From NCBI GenBank assembly GCA_013076295.1, contig RQOL01000466.1:372001-436000 (forward strand): a DNA stretch of 64,000 nucleotides. The letters are read 5' to 3'. The notes beneath the pieces were generated by a model, which was not told where the DNA came from, did no database searches, and saw only the letters and a list, made by a program, of their open reading frames with translations. Each line of letters begins with the position of its first letter. The first letter of the stretch is position 1. Positions 47,201-54,099 of the stretch are shown here, piece by piece. Source of the DNA: Sanderia malayensis (lineage: Eukaryota; Cnidaria; Scyphozoa; Semaeostomeae; Pelagiidae). The position numbers were made by a program, and so were the translations under genes.

Positions 47201-49083
47201 CGTTAAAGATTTGGAAGTGTTCCTACCAACAGTTACAAAAGATTCTATGACTTACATTTCGAAATCAATGGCAGTCGGTAAGCTGTAAAAGGGATTTGTA
47301 AACTCAAAAAATACAAAATTAGGAGAGATTAAAAAAATCATAAAACACAGCCAATGACCGGACAGTAGGAAGTAAAAAGTGTAATACAATAATAATAATA
47401 ATACAATAATTCCTCAAATAAGTATTTCCCTCAAAGTATAACACAGAAAAACAGACAAGAATGAGGTGTACAAGTTTTTAGGGTGTGAACAAGGAGATAA
47501 GATTAAAAAAGTATAGGAAAGTGAATGTAAAAAAGAACAAATTTTATTGAAGAAAGAGGCCGAAGAAATCTTAAAAGAATACGAGAGCGAATTCTCGCAT
47601 TCTTTTAAGATTACGAGACTTCGCTTGTATTATCATGATATCTGCTAATCGCCAACTCTTAATGTCCCTATAAAATCGCACTCTTCTGCAATTCAACAAT
47701 TCTAGTCTCTGTCTTTATGTCTTCTTTTTAACACTTTTGGATTCGTTCCCATTGCTCCAATGATGATAGGTATAACTTTCACCCTTTTATTATTATAGGA
47801 ATCCACATTGTTGACTGACTTTTTTCGAAACAGGTGAAAATGTTCTTAACCCATGTGAAGAATGTCCAGCGTTTATTCTTCCAAATGTGGAGAGAAAAAG
47901 CAAATTCAAAGAAGGCTACGAAGCATCATGTTCAAAACGGCGACAGTTTAGAAACCCATACACAATATGCAAATCAAATCCACTTCCAGTAGAATGTCGC
48001 ATAACAGAAAGAACGGAAAAGGCAGCAGGCAACTTGTACCCAAGTATTTTCGCACTCTGGAAGATCAAGATTGATGGTTATCAACATACACCGATCCCAG
48101 AGCCCGCCAACCAAGACATGTTTATTAAAGCTAAGGCAAGTACTCTTCTATTTTGTATTTTATATTCAAACATATATATGAAAGTCGAAGAAAATTTTTT
48201 AGGAATATTTCCTCCTGGCAAACTTGATACCCTGAAAGTTTTGTGCGGTATAGTAGTGATTATCCGCCACAGTAGTGCAAATCACAGCCACAGTAAGCAT
48301 AACAATGCACCGCAACAAGCATAATAATCCACAACAGTAATGATTATCCACCACAGTAGTGCAAATTCACCACCGCGTAAGCATAATAACCCACCACATC
48401 AAGCATAATAATTCACCACAGTAGTTATTAGCCACCACAGTAGTGCAGAATCACCACCACATAAACATGATAACCCACCAAAGTAAGCATAATAAACCAG
48501 CATAGTAGTGATTATCCACCATAGTAGTTATTAGCCACCACAGTAGTGCAAAATCACCACCACATAAGCATGATAACCCAGAACAGTAGTGATTAATAGT
48601 GCAAAATCATTGGTGTAGGGGCTTCTAAATCTGGGGGGCTGCCTGACGCAAAGCCCATTGTTTACCAACGTTTTTGCCCGACTAAGTGCAAAATTTTGCC
48701 CGAATGGGGGCTCGTTTTGGAAAAAGCCCCCCCGAGCCCCCTGCGTCCTACGCCTATGTGCAAAATCACCGCCACAGTAGTGATTATCCACCACAGTAAT
48801 GAATATATGTTTGCTAGGACAACTGCTTCGTGGCTCCCGCACTTTTGACAAAATATATTGTATTTGAAAATTTATCTTTTAGATCACGTATTGCTCTTTG
48901 GCAATCAGTTCAAAGAAGTCATCAACAGCATTTACACGTGGTCGCAAATCACGCAAATGTTGTGAAGGGAGGAATTACTTCTCATCGGATGCAAATCAAT
49001 GCACAGAATGTCCCAAAGGATCAGAACCGAATCTCCATGGTTATTACTGTGAGAAGAATAAGGACGCAATTATGGTAGAGTGA
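19915..49083 (+). CDS. Large secreted protein of unknown family, seven exons, about 994 residues
   Basis: Assembled from exons 19915-20202, 27823-28063, 34641-36081, 42823-43124, 47068-47277, 47834-48135 and 48883-49083. All six junctions agree in phase (0, 1, 2, 1, 1, 0) and have AG acceptors. Five donors are GT and the sixth is AAG|GCAAGT. Order: signal peptide (1-19), Cys-bearing N-terminal region (to about 176), long helical region (177-656) with a hydrophobic centre at about 448-515, a Cys-containing C-terminal part (657-928), and a Cys-rich tail (929-994). No transmembrane anchor follows the signal peptide except possibly that centre, so secretion is likely. I recognise no family. Introns are 0.5-7.6 kb and full of mobile elements. 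Whether all exons belong to one transcript is inferred from phase and orientation; cDNA would settle it. Confidence 0.72.
20248..20577. mobile_element. pogo/Tigger-like MITE, TA target
   Basis: Begins CAGTACATCCTCGATTATCC and ends with the complement GGATAATCGACGATGTACTG, flanked by TA (20246-20247, 20578-20579). Three tandem GATTATCCGAAC motifs sit at the left. It lies 45 bases after the exon 1 donor and extends the exon 1 open frame artificially. A decayed relative is near 26755-26840. Confidence 0.8.
20605..20718. mobile_element. CCGTAAATCC-type MITE end
   Basis: Starts CCGTAAATCCTCGAATAAG after TA, with AAGCCCCC/GGGGGCTT motifs in both orientations. The matching terminal (GGATTTACGG) could be the one at 25301-25310, with other elements inserted between, but that pairing is unproven. 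Confidence 0.5.
21565..23029. mobile_element. Foldback element with tandem 176-bp units in its arms
   Basis: The ends ATGAACTACTTTTTGGCC are inverted copies. Each arm continues through a subterminal segment (GGATTCAGCCGTGGATTGGG) into tandem units of about 176 bp: roughly three on the left (21680-22200) and two on the right (22620-22925), in opposite orientation. The central spacer is 22200-22610. The flanks CGACACCAC and ACGCACCAC agree at 7 of 9 positions, a possible 9-bp duplication. No transposase. The architecture matches Foldback/Mutator-type elements. Confidence 0.75.
23220..23278. repeat. Perfect 21-bp hairpin
   Basis: Arms CTCGTTTTCATGTCGCCATT (plus one base) at 23220-23240 and the exact complement at 23258-23278, with a 17-base spacer. 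It lies inside the inverted-repeat region. Related CTCG/TTTGCACG segments at 23490 and 24293 suggest a shared repeat. Confidence 0.6.
25080..25226. mobile_element. Decayed hAT-type MITE end
   Basis: AAGCCAAATT repeats followed by GGCTTAAAAAAAGCCAATAT and GGCAACCC, matching the right end of the element at 6173-6635. The left end is not found. Confidence 0.55.
27335..27685. mobile_element. LINE/SINE 3' tail with ACAT microsatellite
   Basis: It shares about 330 bp with 31620-32240 (GAACTGTGTACTTCGAATTG at the start, AACAGTTCTGTTATA at the end). It includes an (ACAT)n run and ends in TATATATATAGATAG. Simple-repeat tails of this kind are common for truncated non-LTR elements. Confidence 0.6.
27823..28063 (+). 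CDS. Exon 2 of the large secreted-protein gene
   Basis: Acceptor CTTTCCCTCAG, then ATT GCA AGG in phase 0; donor AAAG|GTTTGT leaving phase 1. It encodes residues 97-176: IARLFDLSVKFRKDMRRL, HSMYQYWLYNPHINEACNQR, RNRLRSQKFRTDIGNL. Basic, probably helical, one cysteine. The open frame beyond the donor is rich in Gly/Arg/Pro and is taken to be intronic. Confidence 0.68.
28696..29249. mobile_element. CCGTAATAATTCGA-type MITE, TA target
   Basis: Ends CCGTAATAATTCGATTAAG and, reverse-complemented, CCGTGATAATTCGAATAAG, flanked by TA. AAGCCCCC motifs run inward from both ends. A second MITE (28911-29079) is nested inside. Confidence 0.68.
28911..29079. mobile_element. CCGTATTTCTTCGATT-type MITE, nested
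   Basis: A 169-bp element. The ends CCGTATTTCTTCGATTATAA are perfect inverted copies, flanked by TA (28909-28910, 29080-29081). The interior has GCGGCTTA repeats. Remnants occur at about 14290-14330 and 36951-37047. Confidence 0.8.
29467..29796. mobile_element. CCGTAAATCC-type MITE, full copy
   Basis: A 330-bp element flanked by TA. Ends CCGTAAATCCTCGAATTGG and GCTAATTCGAGGAATTACGG. The interior (GCTGATGTTTGCGTAC, then CGAGTTCGAGAAAATTTTG) matches the copy inside HSP70 at 60483-60864. Confidence 0.8.
29890..30282. mobile_element. CACGT-type MITE, TA target
   Basis: A close relative of 15027-15424. It starts CACGCTTTTTTTCTACAAG and ends TTTCTTATAAAAAAAACG then TG, with TA on both sides. It shares the AGATCTAGACGCCC block and the AAGAAACTTTTAG modules. 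Confidence 0.75.
30646..31299. mobile_element. MITE with long (about 65-bp) inverted repeats
   Basis: The ends TAGACCAGACGGTGGTTGAG continue inverted for about 65 bp on both sides, through CACCTTAAGGCGGAG and TTGGCATTTCCAGG, and are flanked by ATA. It splits the left terminus of the surrounding Harbinger-like element: the sequence before it (CCACACTACA) resumes after it as AACTAACCC, matching the intact right terminus. Confidence 0.7.
31575..32240. mobile_element. LINE tail interrupted by a CCGTATTTCCTCG-type MITE
   Basis: A second copy of the 27335-27685 repeat. Its ACAT run is split near 31930 by a G-rich element (about 31936-32214, CGTTTATTAATCTCG on the left, CGAGGAAATACGG on the right). 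It then resumes as CATACAAACAGTTCTG. Confidence 0.55.
33372..33911. mobile_element. CACTC-type MITE, TA target
   Basis: A 540-bp element starting CACTCTTTTTTCTGTGAGAA and ending TTATAAATAAAAAAGAG then TG, flanked by TA. No coding capacity. Confidence 0.65.
34130..34629 (-). pseudogene. LINE C-terminal fragment, antisense to exon 3
   Basis: The minus strand reads LSTAQLGILQRLQNRAHSII, then SHDWLNFEKLIRFDRSV, SKLSPESLWKKF and SKYKTRNRRD. These are typical of the C-terminal part of CR1-like LINE ORFs. Frame changes are present. It ends 12 bases before exon 3, so the long plus-strand open frame starting at 34358 runs through antisense LINE for its first 94 codons. Confidence 0.75.
34641..36081 (+). 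CDS. Exon 3: long helical region with hydrophobic centre
   Basis: Acceptor TTGATTTTCCAG; donor ATGAG|GTAGGT. It encodes residues 177-656, about 480 residues of mainly charged, heptad-like helix. Landmarks: VKKLAVELGKSSIGPEMKKQ, RFMKKMRKLTKEAKKASKW, then a hydrophobic, Ala/Gly-rich segment at about 448-515 (GGGLMRLLKGAVHS, AGKAAAMALAVAEACNPL, FGGSSAGDILSAAEELG), then more charged helix to SFLEVKDHGTCVKLPVKIAE. Few cysteines. The hydrophobic centre could be a buried core or a membrane-inserting hairpin. Exact phase agreement on both sides supports this as one exon. Confidence 0.78.
36159..36765. mobile_element. pogo/Tigger-like MITE
   Basis: Ends CAGTCAAACTCGCATAA and GCGAGTTTGACTG, with TA on the left and CA on the right, probably a mutated TA. 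Several CCGACTTA/TAAGTCGG motifs lie inside. About 607 bp, non-coding. Confidence 0.65.
36951..37047. mobile_element. CCGTATTTCTTCG-type MITE remnant
   Basis: GCGGCTTATATTCAAGGG repeats ending TCGAAGAAATACGG before TA, as in the right half of 28911-29079. The left terminus is missing. Confidence 0.6.
37540..37880 (-). pseudogene. LINE C-terminal fragment
   Basis: The minus strand reads FSVDHIIRYDRSVQMFKIIN, CPESLHDKF, KYDTRNTVRPIF, then FNYASLKTWNAIPTRIRGS after short gaps. This is a CR1-like LINE C-terminus. It lies downstream, in the same orientation, of the reverse-transcriptase piece at 41822-42400, so both may come from one copy. Confidence 0.7.
37882..37943. mobile_element. Left part of AGCCTGGTCC Harbinger-like MITE
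   Basis: GGGTTAAACACGATATTTAC through TTCCTTGACAGCGGGG matches the left part of the complete copy at 49340-50010. The outermost terminal bases are altered. Confidence 0.6.
37946..38096. mobile_element. CCGTAAATCC-type MITE, truncated
   Basis: Starts CCATAAATTCTCGAATTGCC after TA and continues through GCTGATGTTTGCGTAC and GAGAAAATTTTGTTTTTCTG as in 29467 and 60483. The right half is missing. It abuts the broken OTU-like ORF. Confidence 0.6.
38098..39035 (-). pseudogene. Degenerate retroelement ORF: 2A-like motif plus OTU-like protease
   Basis: Read from 39035 leftwards. A basic leader is followed by LLLLLSGDVELNPGP, a textbook 2A ribosome-skipping motif, then a stop a few codons later (38781). 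In another frame from 38776 comes GDGNCLFRAISYAISG, the OTU catalytic Asp/Cys motif, and after a further frame change GNHYNIVLD with the catalytic-type His. A second DGNC motif (KGDGNCFFRA) starts near 38150 and is cut by the MITE. 2A sequences are known near the N-terminus of CR1-like LINE ORFs in marine invertebrates, and OTU domains occur in some retroelements. No reverse transcriptase is attached. Broken by at least two frame changes. Confidence 0.65.
39420..41378. mobile_element. hAT-type non-autonomous element, 2 kb, 8-bp TSD AATGAGAA
   Basis: Left end GTGTGACCAGATTCC; the right end reverse-complements to CAGTGTGACCAGACC. The exact 8-bp duplication AATGAGAA is at 39412-39419 and 41379-41386. 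Related sequence at 58640-58980 is uninterrupted at this point. A 48-bp inverted repeat (CACGAAATCCCACCCATTGC) at about 39574-39622 and 41055-41105 and a CACTC-type MITE lie inside. No transposase recognised. Confidence 0.75.
40464..40784. mobile_element. CACTC-type MITE nested in the hAT element
   Basis: Starts CACTCTTTTTTTATAAGAAC and ends GTTCTTATAAAAAATGAG then TG, with TA on both sides. The GAACACTGAGGCTCGATTTC block is shared with 14412-14574. Confidence 0.72.
41556..41818. mobile_element. Right half of AGCCTGGTCC Harbinger-like MITE
   Basis: Matches the right part of 49340-50010 almost base for base, from GGTATTTTTCCAACAATGCC to GTGAGGACCAGGCT, followed by TAA. Its left half is absent here. 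Confidence 0.7.
41822..42400 (-). pseudogene. LINE reverse-transcriptase fragment
   Basis: The minus strand reads SVLSKLYEKIAHDELVDFL, LTQNQFSFRKLHSTITSLI, ANFALFLDLKKAFDTVDHE (palm Asp motif), LSKYGVKSKENNWFKSYLNN, then after a frame change SNMYADDTEITISS with the YADD catalytic motif. CR1/jockey-like. Broken by at least one frame change and a stop. Confidence 0.85.
42823..43124 (+). CDS. Exon 4 of the large secreted-protein gene
   Basis: Acceptor TATTTATTGCAG; donor AACAG|GTAACT; phase 2 in, phase 1 out. Residues 657-757: AKIGKRAAQYIASNFKSMPL, then YRNIYTLSYLTYNFQTWNTI, ETYCDKLQYAEGGVRPRECQ and TKRICTGDNHQVVRIPIKP. Three cysteines. The end begins what looks like a beta-rich region. Confidence 0.7.
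43640..43713. repeat. Long AT-rich hairpin
   Basis: ACCAGACTAGTTTTAAAAAA and ATATGAGATAT pair with the inverted sequence to AGAGTCTGGT around a 7-base loop, with a few mismatches. Probably a small palindromic MITE inside a larger G-rich element. Confidence 0.6.
44639..45679. mobile_element. Insertion with CCTTATTTTAAGG ends
   Basis: The ends CCTTATTTTAAGG are inverted. Just inside the right end are three TTATCACTGCACA repeats, and one copy lies inside the left end. The LINE reading frame is cut here between LSHPG-like and RPNHVAFG-like sequence. About 1 kb, no transposase recognised. Confidence 0.55.
45830..46250. mobile_element. CACTC-type MITE inside a LINE
   Basis: Begins CACTCTTTTCTTTTTATAAG and ends CTTATAAAACGAAAAGAG then TG, with TA on both sides. 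It separates two adjoining parts of the LINE ORF. Confidence 0.72.
46602..46696. mobile_element. Small 95-bp inverted-repeat element inside a LINE
   Basis: The ends AAGGTGCAGTTACACTATC and (reverse complement) AAGGCCGGATTACACTATC agree except in five central bases. It lies between the YADD block and the next LINE block. Confidence 0.5.
47068..47277 (+). CDS. Exon 5 of the large secreted-protein gene
   Basis: Acceptor CTATTCAAAG; donor GTCG|GTAAGC; phase 1 in and out. Residues 758-827: DRAFLNLTKLYKGEDVSFKI, then KQWLVDYNWIMANEAKE, AIYVKDLEVFLP. The alternating hydrophobic pattern suggests a beta-sandwich-like fold. No cysteine. Confidence 0.7.
47834..48135 (+). CDS. Exon 6 of the large secreted-protein gene, GC donor
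   Basis: Acceptor TCGAAACAG in phase 1. The exon ends AAAGCTAAG|GCAAGT, a consensus GC donor, in phase 0. Residues 828-928: NPCEECPAFILPNVERK, EGYEASCSKRRQFRNPYTIC, PLPVECRITERTEKAAGNLY and IFALWKIKIDGYQHTPIPEP. Five cysteines, probably disulphide-bonded. Confidence 0.7.
48252..48807. repeat. CCACCACAGTAGTG minisatellite in last intron
   Basis: Imperfect units of about 25-60 bp built from CCACCACAGTAGTGATTATC, GCAAAATCACCACCACATAA and GCATAATAACCCACCA. Interrupted at 48608-48758 by a hAT MITE. Confidence 0.8.
48608..48758. mobile_element. hAT-type MITE, 8-bp TSD TGCAAAAT
   Basis: A 151-bp element with ends CATTGGTGTAGG and, reverse-complemented, CATAGGCGTAGG. The exact 8-bp flanks TGCAAAAT are at 48600-48607 and 48759-48766, a word that belongs to the surrounding minisatellite. 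Confidence 0.75.
48883..49083 (+). CDS. Exon 7: Cys-rich C-terminus and stop
   Basis: Acceptor TATCTTTTAG in phase 0. Residues 929-994: ITYCSLAISSKKSS, then SRKCCEGRNYFSSDANQCTE, CPKGSEPNLHGYYCEKNK, and the stop at 49081. The CxxCPxG spacing resembles short EGF/TNFR/ephrin-receptor-like cysteine motifs, but one short match is not enough to assign a domain. AATAAA near 49257 is a possible polyadenylation signal. Confidence 0.7.
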   Translation: MTYCSLAISSKKSSTAFTRGRKSRKCCEGRNYFSSDANQCTECPKGSEPNLHGYYCEKNKDAIMVE

Positions 49084-49339
49084 GAGAAACCTTGGCAAAT
49101 GCAATGACTGATTAATGTGAGAAAAAGTCTCCGTGACTGAACACATACTTATATTTTATTCTATTTTACGTTTGCATACATAAGCATAAAGATATGAAGT
49201 AGTTGAATATAGTTAATATTCTTGTAGCCTATGAAATTGATGTGATGATACATAAAATAAATAACTTTAAAGGCCCAGGGCCTGGGCCACACGAGTACTC
49301 ACCAGCCCTGTCCTTGTTTCTTCTTATTTTGTATTCTAA

Positions 49340-50010
49340 AGCCTGGTCCTCACTATGGGTTAAACACGATATTTACGATAACGATATTTCCGAATAAATT
49401 CCTTGACAGCGGGGAAGCTTAATATTACTCATGTACTCATTTGCCATTCGTGTTTATCGTGAACTCAAAATGGCCGTACGAAATAAGAAACTGCTTGCAA
49501 TAATGAGTTCTTTTTACATCTTACAACTTTCAGCAATACTGGTCCAAGCATTTTTGCTAATTTTAGTGTCTTTGTGAATCTTTCTTCGTTTTATCAAAAA
49601 GACAAGGAGAATTGTCTCACTGTTTCAGACAGTCTTTCGTCAAATTGTAAATTTTCACTGTCCATATTTAAACCAGTCAAAGACAGATAAAAAAATTATC
49701 CCAAAATTGCATATAACACTAGCAATGTTATGTTTTGAGAAGAAAATGGTATTTTTCCAACAATGCCCATTCACGATTTTGTTCATAAATTCCTCAAATC
49801 CCATAAAACAATAGGTTTGACGTCAACGGATCACGATAAATGCGAAATGATATCAAAAAGTTTCCTTTCCATTTCGTAATTATCGGGCTTCGTTTTGCCC
49901 CGATAACCGTTCAAAACACGATAATTTTTCATGTCCTCATTGTGGATAAACCCGATAAAAAATTATCGTTATCGTAATTATCGTGTTTAACCCACAGTGA
50001 GGACCAGGCT
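49340..50010. mobile_element. AGCCTGGTCC Harbinger-like MITE, complete copy, TAA target
   Basis: A 671-bp element. The ends AGCCTGGTCCTCACTATGGG and its near-exact complement are flanked by TAA (49337-49339 and 50011-50013). Subterminal repeats of ACGATAATTACGATAACG occur in both orientations. 3-bp TAA/TTA targets are typical of PIF/Harbinger. Halves of another copy lie at 37882 and 41556. Confidence 0.78.
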
Positions 50011-50817
50011 TAAAAGTCAAACTTCCGGTTGAGATTTCAACTTTGGTGACAGCAGAATTCACAATCTGCATGCCGTAAATCCTCGAATTAGCCCCCTGGG
50101 GGCTTCTTTATTTTTGGAGGGAGCTTATTGCAGGGGGTGGGGGGCAATTCGACGATTGTCAAAGGCCCTCGTCAACTATGACCAAAAAATATCAGCACAC
50201 TCCTTTTGAAAAACAAGATAATTTTTTATCATTTGATTGTAATATGAAGGAACTAAGTCTACCTGCGCTATAAAATATAAAATATTTTGGCTAACGTAGA
50301 AGTACTTCCTGTGATCACATCCAAAAGAACAGAACAAAACAAAAGCACGAGAAAGTTACAGTTTGACAAAACGGTTGATTTGAAAATAAAGCAATCACTG
50401 AAAAAGTTTAGAAAGAATTTAGCCAGAATTTGTTGCCAATTTTTGCAAAGGTTGAGCATGCTCTAACCTTGTTTGGCTTCTTTATCTAATCCCCTAACAT
50501 TTAATATACTTGGTTGTGTTGTCTTTTTTTTTCAAGTCTTCTTACATCACAAATGCGCATGTCTAATAATTTGAGCTAATAATTTGAGGAATGAGTTGCG
50601 AGAATTCTCGTCGTCGTTTGCTTCGTTTCTTACACTCATAGCACTCGTGTGGCTCGGACCAGCCTCACAATCATATTTTACCACTGACGGCATTAGTACG
50701 TGGAGGATTTATGTTCAATAATGAAAAACTTGCAAAGTGATATCATACTAACGAAGGCCCCAGAAGAATCTAGACAATTCCACATTGTTCTGGGATTTGT
50801 AACAATGGGTTGATCAA
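50011..50817. other. Upstream region of HSP70 copy 1
   Basis: Contains a CCGTAAATCC-type MITE end at about 50073-50160 and a stretch near 50735 (CTTGCAAAGTGATATCATAC) shared with the dispersed repeat at 58640-58980. No gene seen. The 63-codon minus-strand frame at 50268 is not supported. Confidence 0.45.
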
Positions 50818-50889
50818 CCAATCAAATCTCTGCATTGTGATGCAAGTGTTGGGTCGCTTCTAGAAATTTCGCGCGAAATCGGATAAATA
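50818..50889 (+). promoter_or_regulatory. Heat-shock promoter of HSP70 copy 1
   Basis: CCAAT at 50818-50822, a perfect three-unit heat-shock element CTTCTAGAAATTTCG at 50857-50871 (alternating TTC/GAA at 5-bp spacing), and a TATA-like GATAAATA at 50882-50889. The start codon is about 100 bases downstream. Copy 2 has lost this region. Confidence 0.75.
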
Positions 50890-50985
50890 GCAAAATGGAC
50901 AAATCTATGGCAGAACTCAAAAAATCAAAACGAGAATTCAAGAAGGAAACAAGAAAATAAGCAACAGCCGAAGAAGACCAACAAA

Positions 50986-52883
50986 ATGCCTAAAGCAATT
51001 GGTATAGATCTTAGAACAACCTACTCTTGTGTTGGCGTATTTCAACACGGAAAAGTCGAGATTATTGCCAACGACCAAGGCAATAGAACAACGCCGAGTT
51101 ATGTCGCCTTCAACGATACAGAGAGACTGATTGGTGATGCAGCGAAGAATCAAGTGGCAATGAATCCAGAAAACACGGTATTCGATGCAAAGAGGCTCAT
51201 TGGAAGACGCTACGATGACGCAACAGTGCAATCAGACATGAAACACTGGCCCTTTCAAGTAGTGAATGATGCTGGAAAACCAAAAGTAAAAGCAACATAT
51301 AAAGGTGAAGAGAAGAACTTTTTCCCAGAAGAAATATCATCGATGGTTTTGACAAAAATGAGAGAAACAGCAGAGGCGTATTTGGGAGAAAAAGTCAACG
51401 ACGCAGTCATAACCGTACCGGCCTATTTCAACGACTCCAACGCCAAGCCACGAAAGACGCGGGTATCATTGCAGGCCTAAACGTTCTACGCATCATCAAC
51501 GAGCCGACAGCTGCAGCCATTGCCTACGGACTGGACAAGACATGCACAAAAGAGAAAAACGTCCTCATCTTCGACTTGGGAGGTGGCACATTCGACGTGT
51601 CGATATTGAGTATCGATAATGGAGTGTTCGAGGTAAAGTCAACTGGAGGTGACACGCATTTGGGCGGAGAAGATTTCGACAACCGCGTCGTAGACCACTT
51701 TGTCAAGGAATTTAAAAGAAAGAACAACAACAAAGACATCAGTAAGAACAAGAGGGCCATGCGACGATTAAGAACGGCGTGTGAACGTGCTAAACGGACA
51801 CTGTCATCCGCTAAACAGGCAAACATCGAAGTTGACTCATTATACGAAGGCATTGACTTCTATTCAATCCTGACAAGAGCGCGTTTTGAAGAGATCAACG
51901 CAGATTTATTCCGTAGCACTTTGAGACCAGTAGAAAAGGCACTAATGGATGCCAAGCTTGAAAAGTCGCAGATTGATGAAATAGTTCTCGTAGGCGGATC
52001 GGCACGCGTACCGAAGATTCAGAAATTACTCAGCGAGTTTTTCGGCGACAGAGAACTGTGCAAATCGATCAATCCCGACGAAGCGGTGGCGTACGGAGCT
52101 GCCGTTCAAGCGGCGATTCTGAGCGGAGAGAAAAGCGACGAAATCAAAGATCTTCTTGTCATCGACGTCGCACCGTTGTCACTCGGCATCGAAACGGCAG
52201 GCAGAGTTATGATGACGCTTATCAAGCGAAGCACGACAATCCCGAAACGAGAAACGAAAACATTCACGACTTATGTCGATAATCAGCCAGCTGTCAAGAT
52301 ACAGGTGTATGAGGGGGAGCGAGCGATGACGAAAGACAACCATCTCCTTGGCACATTCGATTTGATGAATATTCCACCAGCACCACGTGGTGTGCCACAG
52401 ATTGACGTCACATTTGATGTCGATGCGAATGGCATACTCACGGTGACTGCGGAGGATAAAAGCACTGGTCACAAAAATGAGATCAAGATTACAAACGACA
52501 AAGGACGATTGTCGTCGGCACAAGTTGAAAAGATGGTCAGAGATGCCGAGAAATACAAAGACGAAGACGAGAAGCAACGACAAAGGATACAAGCAAAAAA
52601 TGAATTGGAAAATTATGTGTTCGGGTTGAAAGGCACACTTGACGACAAAAGTGTAGCAAGTAAACTTTCAGATTCAGACAAGCAGATGGTTACAGCGAGG
52701 TGCAAGGAGGCTCTTGATTGGCTCGATTCTAACCAATCAGCAGAGAAGGAAGAATTCGAGTTTCAGAAAAAGGAACTGGAACGAGCGCTTCAACCAATTA
52801 TGATGAAGCTTCACCACAGCGGAGGAGGCCAAGACGAAGGAGCACAATCAAAAAGGGGACCAACCGTGGAAGAAGTTGACTAA
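50986..52883 (+). pseudogene. HSP70: Inducible HSP70, frameshifted, probable pseudogene (copy 1)
   Basis: Cytosolic HSP70 chaperone, intronless as usual for the inducible form, about 632 residues if the frame is bridged. The motifs are all there: [56 protein letters not shown], and the C-terminal PTVEEVD that binds TPR co-chaperones. One C is missing near 51437 (TCCAACGCCAAGCC where TCCCAACGC is expected), shifting the frame after VPAYFNDS; the first frame stops at 51480. The phosphate-loop Gly in the usual IDLGTTYS is Arg (IDLRTTYS), and AGGVM has become AGRVM where copy 2 keeps Gly. Two GGA-to-AGA changes plus the deletion suggest decay, though the single base could be a sequencing error. 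The promoter looks intact. Confidence 0.85.
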
Positions 52884-53700
52884 AAATGACAAAACTTAAT
52901 TTTTATTATTTGAAATAAGACGATTCACTGTGATTATTGATAGTAATTTATGTAGGGTAAACAACTTTTATAAGCTTCTAGTTATAGATACTAATCAGCA
53001 CCGTATGATGTAGCAATTTTTGGTAGGTGATGATGATCTTTCAGTCTTCGATTGAAATTAATACTTGAATTTCAGAATATTATAAGGTATTTCTTGCTGA
53101 GCTTAAATGTCTATTTGTGACGAAAATCAAAGTAATATGTACTGCACGGAAAGGTGCGGATTTGGAAAGACTTCTTTTTGATTCAGCCTTGTGTAAGGAT
53201 ATTTTATGTTGCTAAGGGACCCAGGCAAAACCTTTAACAAAATATATTAATTCTGGATTGTATGCATATTTTCAAACTTATCTAACTTTTTTAAAATTCT
53301 TGCACCTTGAGTATTAGAGTTTCAAAATCTAAAGTTTCTTAAATATTTCCTTGTAGTTCTAAAAGTTTCTTAAATTTTAGGGCGTCTAGATCTAGGTTTC
53401 TTATAATAAACCGGTTTCTTATAAAAAAAAAACGTGTAAGCTGTTTTTCGTGGCGATATCTTTGTCCAAGTATGTTGAAAAACAAGAAAAATATTCATGA
53501 AAAAATAGAATTAATGTATTTACTAAAATAACAAACAATCACCAAAGTTTATCGACGACGGACACTTGGCTGAAAATACAACAAGCCTGTTTGACGGAAA
53601 TTGGCCGTGGCCGCGATCCACAAAACATTTGGCGGTTAACCGTTTCATCCATCTGGCAGCCCTGTGGTAAAGCCCTGCAATCAGTTCTCAGAAGTCAAAA
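52884..53700. other. HSP70 3' flank, shared with copy 2
   Basis: Aligns with 61806-63290 apart from insertions: copy 2 has extra elements at 61967-62209 and 62306-62746, and copy 1 has a CACGT-type MITE remnant at 53337-53437. No gene. Confidence 0.6.
53337..53437. mobile_element. CACGT-type MITE remnant
   Basis: AGTTTCTTAAATATTTCCTT, then GGGCGTCTAGATCTAGG and a GGTTTCTTATAAAAAAAAAA run ending ACGTG before TA. Only one end is kept. Copy 2 lacks it at this position. Confidence 0.6.
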
Positions 53701-54099
53701 TTTAACTCCATTGTCATTTTGACCATTGTCAAATTTCTCGCCTATTGTAGTACCGCATTTTTTAGTATGGTCAGACGCAGACGTGTCCAGGAAGGGCAAC
53801 AACGGCCGAATCTTCAATCTTTTAAAACTACTGCCGATCTTGAAATATCAGGTAAGTTTTGAGCTATTGTTATTGCAAATAACTTATGAATGTCAAAATG
53901 ATTTCATTTGAAAACAAGTATATGTAGATGCCCCACCCAAACCCAAGTGACAATCGCAAGATTTTGATGGCGCGAAGGTTTAGGCCAACTCATCTCAGCG
54001 CTGCTGTTAGATTTTCTCGAGGGTCTAATTTTTGCGAACTATAACGTCACTATAACGTGTACTGCGATGAGAGGAGAGGGGGAGGAGGGTTGAAAAATA

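Noticed and set aside
52179..52592. Antisense open frames across HSP70 (also at 61101-61394)
   Set aside because: Shadows of the HSP70 coding sequence on the opposite strand.
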